DNA of 64,000 nt from Clytia hemisphaerica (taxonomy: Eukaryota > Cnidaria > Hydrozoa > Leptothecata > Clytiidae), in the NCBI GenBank assembly GCA_902728285.1, contig CACVBU010000865.1:4525840-4589839 (forward strand). The letters are read 5' to 3'. The notes beneath the pieces were generated by a model. It had not been told where the DNA came from. It saw nothing but the letters and a program-made list of their open reading frames with translations, and made no database searches. Of this stretch, positions 56,546 to 64,000 are shown piece by piece (position 1 is the stretch's first letter; the number at the start of each line of letters is the position of its first letter). The position numbers and the translations under genes were made by a program.

Positions 56546-56945
56546 CTATCATAGTGTGTAGAAGGTCTGATTCCCCCATTTATATTTCACCCCCCCCCTT
56601 ATATGCATCCCCCCTATTTAAAAAAATTTTCGAACCTAACTACAATGGTGGTTCACAAACTGTTTAATACCAAAAAATTCAAATTTATATGGTAAGAAAG
56701 GGTATAAAATGGCGCCGCAGACGAAAAATTTGACATTTACATTGCTATTTTGTTGGACTATACCTAATTCTTTGACCAATTAAAGATACAGTATAATACA
56801 TATTTTTACCAAAAAGTTGTTATCCCCCTAAAAACTCAACCCCCCATTTTACTTGGAAAATCTCTTATCTCTCCCCCTTATAAAGCCTTTCTGGAAAAGT
56901 TGGATCTTCCCTTAAGGTCCCCCCTTGGTTAACACTATGACTACG
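56546..56945. mobile_element. C-run element, copy 2
   Basis: It begins CATAGTGTGTAGAAGGTCTG and repeats the block order of 26482-26890: C-runs, ATATTTCA, CCAAAAAGTTGTTATCCCCC, ACTTGGAAAA, TATAAAGCCTT. It is more diverged than copy 1 and has shorter C-runs, consistent with homopolymer decay. Confidence 0.65.
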
Positions 56946-57089
56946 CGAAAATATTTATTTGAATTAAAGTTTACTTTTTCATTGATATAGAAAGGAGGTG
57001 CGCTTCTTATGACCAAGCATAAATAGCTATTTCTTGCCGGAGAAGAGCAAATTGTTCTTTCTTTTGTTTATAAAAATACTTTTTAATCA

Positions 57090-57848
57090 TCACAGGAAAA
57101 AGTCATTAGTTCCCACGGGTGGGGAAGTCAAATTAAAAGGGTGGCGTGGGACCCTGCAATGTTTTACTCTGGTGGGAAGTGCCAAATACCACTCTATAAA
57201 ATCCCACGTTGAAAAAACAAATTCCAGCGGTTTAAAACTAAATTAACATGCAAGAGGTGGTTGCTCTCGACATTGTGCTGAGAATAGTGAAAATGAAAAT
57301 CACACGCCTAAAATTTAAACTTCACACCCAGCTTATCAAAAGGTCAAATCGAAAATCACACGCCGAAATTTCAATTCCCCACCTAGCTATTACCAATTAT
57401 TTGATAAATTGTTAAATGTATTCGATCATTCGTTCTGTCATGTACTTGTCCTACTTTGAGAATCCCGGCACTTTGTCACAACGACGTGGTACCGATTCCA
57501 CTGAGCCCTTGCGACACAAGTCCATTGCGAACGAACGAGGCCGCCCTTGCGGGACGTCTCACCTTTAGCGTTTTGTGTTACACACTGATCGAATACACCC
57601 TTATCACGTTAATGATTTGCATACAATCTGAACAGTTTTGACCCAATTTTCACTTGTGGTTTTTTTTCACGCATGCGTAGTACAAGTATGGGAAATTTCC
57701 CACCCTATATATTGTACTTTCCCACCCTATTAATTGTACTTTCGCACCCTATTAATTGTACTTTCCCACCCTATTAAATTTGACTTTCCCACCCTATTAA
57801 TTCAACTTTCCCACCCGTGGGAACTAATGATTTTTTCCTTTGTCTGTC
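57090..57848. mobile_element. Foldback element with 22 bp internal tandem
   Basis: AGGAAAAAGTCATTAGTTCC then CACGGGTGGG at the left mirrors CCCACCCGTGGGAACTAATG plus ATTTTTTCCT at the right. The right half contains about five copies of a 22 bp unit, TTCCCACCCTATTAATTGTA plus CT (57697-57812). A third terminus-like sequence (CCTACCCGTGGGATCTGGTG, then ACTTTTTCCTGTG) lies at 58663-58706. Confidence 0.8.
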
Positions 57849-58767
57849 TTGACCTTCTGCGTTTTTAGACTTTAGTAGTGTAAGTTTTCGTCGACTATAG
57901 TTGCTAAGTGTTTATTTGAAATTCAGACCTAAGATTATGTATCAAATATACTTTTAAGGAAACTCAGCAGTGTGATATTAGTAATACCGATATATCGATT
58001 TATCGGCGATCCAAAAGATATCTGCAATCTGATTGGTTAAAAAGAGTACAATATATCTTGTATTTTACATGTAAAAATATAAATTGACGAAAAGATGTTG
58101 TTGCATTGTAGCGTTAGAAGCAATTTAACGTCACTTTGCTACAAAAGTGTCCTCCAACACAAAAAGTGCATTTTTTGGGTCACCGATAAACCAGTTATCA
58201 GAAATTTGCTCGTACAATATGGAAATATTTCACTCGTTCCGGATTTTCCATATATTTTCCTCGCCTAAAGGCTCGGAAAATATTGTACGGAAAAATCTCG
58301 GAACTCGTAAAATATTTCTCATATTGTACTTGCAACTGTCCGATAACTATTACGTATCAAAATATTTCAGATAAAGTCCAGGGTGTGAGATCAGAAATCC
58401 TAAAGATTTAAATTTATGTACCCGTAATTATATTGCAGGAAAATTCCAATGGAGGAAATTACGTTTCACACTCGCGTGATGTACTTTTTGTAGTTAGAAG
58501 TGTTTATTTCCATATAACACGTCTAAACTTCATAGACTATGATATCTTTTGGAAAAAGTCTGCATTGTGATTTTGCGAATCCTAGGGCTTAAAAAATTCC
58601 ACTTCACAGCTTGAGAAAATTTACCCGGAACAAATAATTTTACAATTTTCCAGCGCTGGAAATGGGGTTTTCCTACCCGTGGGATCTGGTGACTTTTTCC
58701 TGTGCATATTGTAATCGATATGTTAAATGATGTCCTTTAAAGTAGGTATCCAATTATTTCTTTTCAG
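57849..58767. other. Possible continuation of the foldback family
   Basis: Non-coding AT-rich DNA between the element above and the extra terminus at 58663-58706. It may be the rest of a larger composite element of about 1.6 kb bounded by 57090 and 58706. Not resolved. Confidence 0.4.
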
Positions 58768-58908
58768 TGGATTGCTCAAAGATATATGAGAAGCAAGTAG
58801 TTGGAACCTATTTTGAAAACGATGCTGACCTCACAGCGTACTTACTAGGCACTACTATTGCTTACTCTAGTCCTGAATTTACACCCTTTGGAAAAAACGT
58901 AAAAAATG
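58768..58908 (+). CDS. Candidate internal exon of an unrecognised gene (exon b)
   Basis: TTCTTTTCAG acceptor, 141 open bases (2 + 46 codons + 1), GTAAGT donor. The reading includes DCSKIYEKQVVGTYFENDAD, then LTAYLLGTTIAYSSPEFTPF and GKNVKN. Phase 1 at both ends, matching exon a at 54461-54526, so they could belong to one transcript. The sequence looks like genuine protein (balanced composition, good splice sites), possibly an extracellular module since symmetric phase-1 exons are common there. I do not recognise the family, and no start or end exon is visible. Confidence 0.5.
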
Positions 58909-58999
58909 GTAAGTATTTTTTAACTTCTAAAACAATACTTCGTCCTATGGCCCGGGAGGGAGGGGTTACTAGGTTTGCAAGGACATACCTGTGTCCGAG

Positions 59000-60240
59000 C
59001 CAAAGTTTGAAGATCTACCTTTGAGAGACTGAATTTCGACGTTTTTGCGACCTTTTACGAGACTATTTTTCCAATTTTTAGCACAAAAAAGGGAGTCGAT
59101 TTTTGATATTCGGTCATTGAATGATTTATCCGCTTTCTTTTGGGGCACACTGTATTGGGGAAGATTTTTGGACCGGCCGAAAATGCCGGAAATTTAGCTA
59201 GTGTGGTCGTGTTACAAAAATACAGACTGTTTGTAGGAAAAAAATAAGATCTAGCTGAAACTTTCTCCGTTCCTGCTCTATAGGATGCTTATGCCTCAGG
59301 AAAAAATCTTCTAGGGAGCATCCCTTTTTTGGTCAATTTCTATTTTCCCCAGGCAAAACCCTATGGGCGAAGTTTTTTAAAATTTCAAACTTATTTTCAG
59401 ACAATATCATGTATTCCATTCGAAAGCTCTCGAAAAACTATATAGAAGACTCTTAAACGGTTATAGCCGATTTCCTTACCTAACTCGAGATATTTCATGC
59501 ACAAGTTCCACTTTTCGCCACATTTTGGTCTAAAATTGACCATGAATTGTGTCTTCTGCGTGAATTATCTTCAGAAATACTGTTTTTTTTTGCATTTTCT
59601 CGAGATTTCATAATTTTTCTGAATTTTTTGCTCAAAGATGCGTATTAAAAATGTCCAAAACATGGCCCAGTCCGATTTTCCGATGCCGGAAATATTTCGG
59701 AAATCGCCGTTTTTGCAGATTTTCATTGGACTTTTTCCTTATATTTCTTTGCTTTTTTCACACAAAAACATTATTGATAACAATACCCACCCTCAAGCAC
59801 GATTCAATTGTCCAATAAAATTTTTGAAGTCGGAACTCTCTAAAAATCGCCGGAACAGCCGAGAGTCGCGGGAAAAACGGGTCTTCTTGAATTTCTCGAG
59901 CTGTGCTTTATATTTTTTCATGAAATTTTGCACACTAATGCAAAATGGCTATACCTAAAATGTGACAGAGCCCGATTTTTAATAAATATATTTTCTGGCC
60001 GAAAATGTCGGAAATAAACCAGTCAGTCTTTTTGCATTTTCTTGAGATTTCATCATTCATTTTTTCTGAATTTTTGCACAAAGATGCGTATTAGCAATGC
60101 CCAAAACATGGCTGATCCGATTTTTGAGAACATTTTTTTTCCGGCCGAAAATGCTGGATATCGCCGGTTTTGCAGATTTTTATTGGGCTTTTTCCCTGTA
60201 TTTCTTTATTTTTGGACCTACCTAGAGGTCCTATAAATTA
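59000..60240. repeat. Degenerate tandem repeat block (GGCCGAAAATGCCGGA motif)
   Basis: A unit containing TTTGCATTTTCTCGAGATTT, a GATGCGTATTA..AATG..CAAAACATGG segment, and CCGGCCGAAAATGCCGG recurs at about 59590, 59900 and 60040, with an isolated motif at 59170. A cousin (GGCCCAAAAATGCCC) recurs at 62950-63600. Non-coding. Confidence 0.6.
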
Positions 60241-60454
60241 GCCTGTGTTCGTCCGTTCGTCTCTTAGCTCTAGTTTAGACGGTCGACTTTCTGCCCTGCC
60301 TATTCTTATTGTTAGAGTAGGCAGAAAGAGGGTACAAAATTGGTAGTTAAAATCTTTGCTTGGAAAAGATTATCAGTGCCGTAGCAACAATAATTTTTTC
60401 AAAAATGGTTATTTTGCTAAATGCAAAGTTTTTCTTTTTTACTTTGTCATAATT

Positions 60455-60570
60455 CGCCAACGGAGTCTACTTTGCTAATAGCCACGTGACGTCATGTTCA
60501 TAGTGGTAATCGCATCTCCCTGTTCAAGTCGACGCTCTAACTGAAAGCTGAAGGGATGAAACATTTTTAT
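60455..60570. repeat. Direct repeat A, copy 1
   Basis: About 115 bases from CGCCAACGGAGTCTACTTTG to GAAAGCTGAAGGGATGAAAC recur at 62431-62556 with few changes and an 11-base internal duplication in the second copy. It contains a TGACGTCA palindrome. Confidence 0.85.
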
Positions 60571-60739
60571 TGAATCTTCCGATATCTCTTGGGGTTAATT
60601 CATAACCATCACTTTTACGGAACGCAAATTGCATGTTGGCCAAGGTGATTGTCGCTGGTCGTGACGTTTGGGGATTGTCGCTGGACATTTTGTGGTCATT
60701 AAGGCTGTAATAGCTTATTTTATTGTCTTTGGCTATCAT
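60524..60739 (-). CDS. Small ORF of uncertain reality
   Basis: 71 codons on the minus strand with ANMQFAFRKSDGYELTPRDI in the middle, more protein-like than its surroundings. The C-terminal 16 codons lie inside direct repeat A, and no splice sites or homologue are evident. A downstream Met at 60688 is an alternative start. Could be a fragment of a mobile element gene. Confidence 0.2.
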   Translation of the reverse strand: MIAKDNKISYYSLNDHKMSSDNPQTSRPATITLANMQFAFRKSDGYELTPRDIGRFNKNVSSLQLSVRAST

Positions 60740-61640
60740 AAGGCTCGGTTGCTTGGAGCGAGGTGGAAGAAGGACAAAAAACTTGAATTTGGTTTAACAT
60801 ATTTTCTTTTGGAATTAGGTTGTCGGTTTTGCGCAAGGGGCTTGCAAAAACAGGAACATTTTTTATTAACATTTTGGCCCGTTGAAGATGAAAACAGTAC
60901 AGTGATCTTTTTGGCTTGAAGGCTCAACCTAGGTAAGGTTGTACACAGACAGTGCACGTCAAATTTGAGTCAGTTTCTACGGCATTTATATTAATTTAGA
61001 TATTGTATTACACAACTATAAACGGATGGTTCTCTGTCAGTCGGCTGACCAAGGTTAATTCGGAGAAAGCTATTTATCCTAGTTGCAGTGAGCGGCGCGT
61101 TGAGAATTATCCGGTTATAGATAGAAGCATAAAGAAGGATCGTGATCAGTACATAATAAACAATCGGCATTGATTAGATGGTTTACATAGCTTGTTAACA
61201 AGGCTGTAAAGTTATGGACGGCTCATGTTGCAGACCAGACGCAAGTTAAAATGCATATTAAGTATTTCATATCGTTTTCGATATATTTAGGTATAATATC
61301 TAAATAGTTTATAAAATAATATTTTATTTTCTATTATATGTTCTTTTGGTTACTATATTGTTCCTAGGGTGTGTATGTTTTTATCGAGTCCTTATCACAA
61401 GTAGAGCATCAGTTATACAGATAGCTGGTCAAATCTTGGGAGAAGACAAGACTTTTGAAGTTATCAGGAAATCACTTTTGACACCATAATTGGCTAGTAA
61501 AAAGATCCTGCTTGGAGTTTCTGTAAAGGAGGCACTACTAATAACACGTTTTACGAAGTTACCAATGGCTAGAATTGATAGCATTATGCAGCTTTGGGGA
61601 TCCAATCATTCCGTTTTCCCTTTCAATAATGGGCCCGTCT
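60571..61640. other. Intergenic DNA, nothing firm
   Basis: An 83-codon plus-strand frame (60668-60919) and its complement overlap; neither has recognisable domains. No repeat ends seen. Confidence 0.35.
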
Positions 61641-61644
61641 ATGG

Positions 61645-61870
61645 GTAGGCTGGGCTGGCTCCCCGTGGGCGCGGGGCGTGTCCCCAGAGACCTCCTCCAC
61701 CACAGGTTCTGTGGGAGGGCTGGGCTGGCTTCCCGTCATTGCGGGGTGTGTCCTCATTGACCTCCTCCGTGGCCGGGTCTGGGGTTAGGCAGGGCTGGCT
61801 TCCCGTCATTGCGGGGTGTGTCCTCAGAGACCTCCTCCGTGGCCGGGTCCGTGGTAGGGCGGGGCCACTG
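61645..61870. repeat. 70 bp GC-rich minisatellite, about 3.2 units
   Basis: GGGCTGGCTTCCCGTCATTG and following sequence recur at 61652, 61722 and 61792, exactly 70 bases apart, with a partial unit after. The block is far richer in G and C than anything else nearby. One frame stays open for 61 codons but without start context. Confidence 0.92.
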
Positions 61871-62191
61871 GGGTTAGGGCGTTATACGTGACATCTTTCT
61901 CACAGTGTCTGGGTCCTCCATAATGGGTGCTTCCCCTTGCAGGTATCCAAGCCTCCTCCATATTTATGGGTATTAGTTTAATGGCAAAAGGCAAGTTTAC
62001 ATATATCGTTTTCCCTAGAGAGGGGTATGGACCTAGTTAAACAGTAATAAATCATGACGCAAGAATGATTTCTTGATTCACGTAAATTTTATATATAAGT
62101 TTATTTGTTTTTATCTTCTTATTTATCTTGTAGGATTTTAATGTTATTATGTAAATATGTCTGCAACCATACGTTTTGGGGGCACCTTCGG

Positions 62192-62340
62192 TCGGGACAA
62201 ATTTTCCCCAAATTTACTATTCGAGGATTAGCCATAAATTTACGCCAAACTTATATCTACTGACTCACACTTACTTCTCAGCCGTCCGACTACTTGATTG
62301 GTTTCTACCCCTAATCTAGGACATAGGCAAATGGAAAGTT
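62192..62340. repeat. Direct repeat B, copy 1
   Basis: About 149 bases starting TCGGGACAAATTTTCCCCAA, repeated at 62623-62771 with roughly six differences, 431 bases apart. Confidence 0.92.
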
Positions 62341-62430
62341 AAATTTGGATTTAACACAGGTTAAATCGTGGTTTAACTTTTATTTGATAAGCGCCACATA
62401 CATAATTCGAATGGCTGGGTTGCCGCCCTC

Positions 62431-62556
62431 CGCCAACTGAGTCTACTTTGCTAATAGCCACTTGACGTCATGTTCATAATGGCCATCGCATCTCCCTGTC
62501 GGCTCCCTGTTCAAGTCGACGCTCTAACTGAAAGCTGAAAGGATGAAATATTTTTA
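62431..62556. repeat. Direct repeat A, copy 2
   Basis: Matches 60455-60570 but contains an extra GGCTCCCTGT-type duplication. It lies between the two copies of repeat B. Confidence 0.85.
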
Positions 62557-62622
62557 ACTCCCTCCCTCCCTGCAGTTATGTTTGTAGGCGATCCTCACTT
62601 ATTTATACTAATATTGTATTTA

Positions 62623-62771
62623 TCGGGACAAATTTTCCCCAAAACTTACTATTCGAGGATTAGCCATAAATTTATGCCAGAATTATATCTACTGACTCAC
62701 ACTTACTTCTCAGCCGTCCGACTACTTGATTGGTTTCTACCCCTAATCTAGGACATAGGCAAATGGAAAGT
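62623..62771. repeat. Direct repeat B, copy 2
   Basis: Near-identical to 62192-62340; the order B-A-B in 580 bases suggests a local duplication. Confidence 0.92.
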
Positions 62772-62949
62772 AAAACACTGACTTTAGACAGCCCACCTTT
62801 ATGCCAACTTTAATTCACAATTAGAATAGGCAGGGGAAAAAGTGGGTCGTCAAAATTAGAGCTTTCCAACTTTTCTCGGGATAGAATCATAGGAATTTTG
62901 TGATTTTTGGTAAAAAGGTGCAATATGGTGATTAACAAAATGTGAAGGA

Positions 62950-63600
62950 GCCTGTTTTTTTCAAAAAATAAAATTTTCGGCCCAAAAATGCCCAAAAATA
63001 GGGTTTTTTGGACTTTTTGAAAAATCTGTTCATTAGGTTTTCCTAATTTTTTGTACAAAGACGTAGAATTACAGTGTGCTAAATATGAAAAGCTCATTTT
63101 TCAAAAAAAAAAAATTTTGGGCCCAAAAAATGCCCAAAAATAGGGTTTTTTGGACTTGTTCATTAGTTTTTCCTAACTTTTATTATTATTTATTATTATT
63201 TGTATTTCAGGCACTTCCATACATCTCAATGGCTATTCGTCCTATTTATAATAAGTAAACTAAATAAATAAATAAATGATTATGTGAAAAAAAATATATA
63301 TATAATTTTCAATTTGCAAAAATATACGTACAACCAAAAGTTGATTCGCTCAATTGAGATCAAAATCATAAATTGAAGCTTGGATAAAATTGTACAACTG
63401 CCCTATGGGCAAGTTGAAACTTCAGTGAGGCCTATTCACTTCTGAAAGATATAACTCTGCAGGCAAGGCTTAGAACTCGGAGAAATCTGGGCCCAAAAAA
63501 TTCCCAAAAATGCCCAAAAATAGGGGTTTTTGGACTTAAAAATCTGTTCATTAGTTTTACCTAATTTTTTGTACAAAGACATCGAATTAAAAAAAATACA
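62950..63600. repeat. Threefold dispersed repeat (GGCCCAAAAATGCCCAAAAA)
   Basis: A unit with ATGCCCAAAAATAGGGTTTT, TTGGACTT, TCTGTTCATTAG and TTTTTTGTACAAAGAC recurs starting at about 62972, 63117 and 63488. The middle copy is truncated. Confidence 0.8.
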
Positions 63601-63726
63601 GTTTTTTTTTTGGGCCCCACTTTCAACATTTTAAATCATTCAGTTTTTGTTTCTACATTGCCTTCATTAAACTTTTATTATTCGTTTTATAAACAGGTAG
63701 GTCCACAAAATTATGGCAAACCGGAT

Positions 63727-64000
63727 AAGTGGGATGGGGGAACCTGGGAACCTAAAGTGGGAACCTAAATGAACACCTGAAAAGTGGGATGGGGGAACCT
63801 AAGTGGGAACCTAAATGAACACCTGAAAAGTGGGATGGGGGAACCTAAGTGGGAACCTAAATGAACACCGGAAAAGTGGGATGGGGGAACCTAAGTGGGA
63901 ACCTAAATGAACACCGGAAAAGTGGGATGGGGGAACCTAAGTGGGAACCTAAATGAACACCGGAAAAGTGGGATGGGGGAACCTAAGTGGGAACCTAAAT
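63727..64000. repeat. 46 bp minisatellite running off the right edge
   Basis: The unit contains AGTGGGATGGGGGAACCTAA then GTGGGAACCTAAATGAACACC(T/G)G. Unit starts are at 63784, 63830, 63876, 63922 and 63968, exactly 46 apart, plus a longer variant unit from 63729. GGGAACCTAA occurs twice per unit. The array is not closed within the window. Confidence 0.95.

Noticed and set aside
60668-60919. 83-codon plus-strand frame
   Set aside because: Overlaps a minus-strand frame of equal plausibility and has no recognisable motif; the upstream end begins in a non-ATG codon.
61575-61760. 61-codon frame across the 70 bp minisatellite
   Set aside because: Openness is a by-product of GC-rich tandem repeats; not gene-like.
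63203-63258. TATTTCAG followed by a short frame ending in TAA and AATAAA motifs, as a possible last exon of the plus-strand candidate gene
   Set aside because: Only 13 codons, inside a repeated block, and 4.3 kb from the nearest candidate exon; too weak to list.
1-64000. CRISPR arrays, operons, phage or bacterial defence systems
   Set aside because: The DNA is clearly from an intron-bearing animal genome; the tandem repeats present lack the repeat-spacer pattern of CRISPR.

Overview
The window is AT-rich eukaryotic genomic DNA. It has GT-AG introns, split genes with animal-specific domain combinations (CARD-caspase, claudin/PMP22-like tetraspan), several dead APE-type LINEs and a very dense population of small inverted-repeat transposons. 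It is an animal genome. The protein sequences and repeat style suggest a non-bilaterian or other marine invertebrate, perhaps a cnidarian, but nothing in the sequence settles the phylum.

Layout. (1) 1-7.2 kb, + strand: most of a conserved spliceosomal gene, RBM22. Seven coding exons are visible and the first lies beyond the left edge. Its introns carry at least six small inverted-repeat elements. (2) 8.1-12.3 kb, - strand: a four-helix claudin/PMP22-like membrane protein gene, convergent with RBM22. Its long intron holds a 5'-truncated LINE and a 750 bp foldback element rich in TGACGTCA palindromes. (3) 13-17.2 kb: an orphan coding-like segment (-), a 127 bp foldback, a 1 kb hairpin element and a hAT-type MITE with a perfect 8 bp target duplication. 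(4) 17.5-23.7 kb, - strand: a complete six-exon CARD-caspase gene (449 codons) with both catalytic residues. (5) 24.7-28.3 kb: a 3.55 kb element with about 1.1 kb inverted arms; its spacer holds a second hAT MITE copy and a C-run element. (6) 28.3-41 kb: repeat-rich DNA with one nearly full-length LINE (34.1-37.6 kb), a 21 bp minisatellite on both sides of it, several foldbacks, a tRNA-like SINE and a single 119 nt 5S rRNA gene with TATA box and T-run terminator. (7) 41.4-48.4 kb: three more decayed LINE pieces and nested foldbacks. (8) 49.3-64 kb: foldback elements including a 1.6 kb Mutator-like element, two candidate exons of an unrecognised + strand gene, and minisatellites of 70 bp and 46 bp; the last runs off the right edge.

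The clear protein genes are RBM22 (pre-mRNA splicing), the tetraspan protein (membrane/junction) and the caspase (apoptosis or immunity). They are unrelated in function and are not a cluster. Much of the remaining recognisable sequence is transposon-derived. The recurring theme is short inverted-repeat elements with G/C homopolymer cores, in several distinct families. Exon boundaries were read by eye from splice consensus, phase and family knowledge; no database search was possible.
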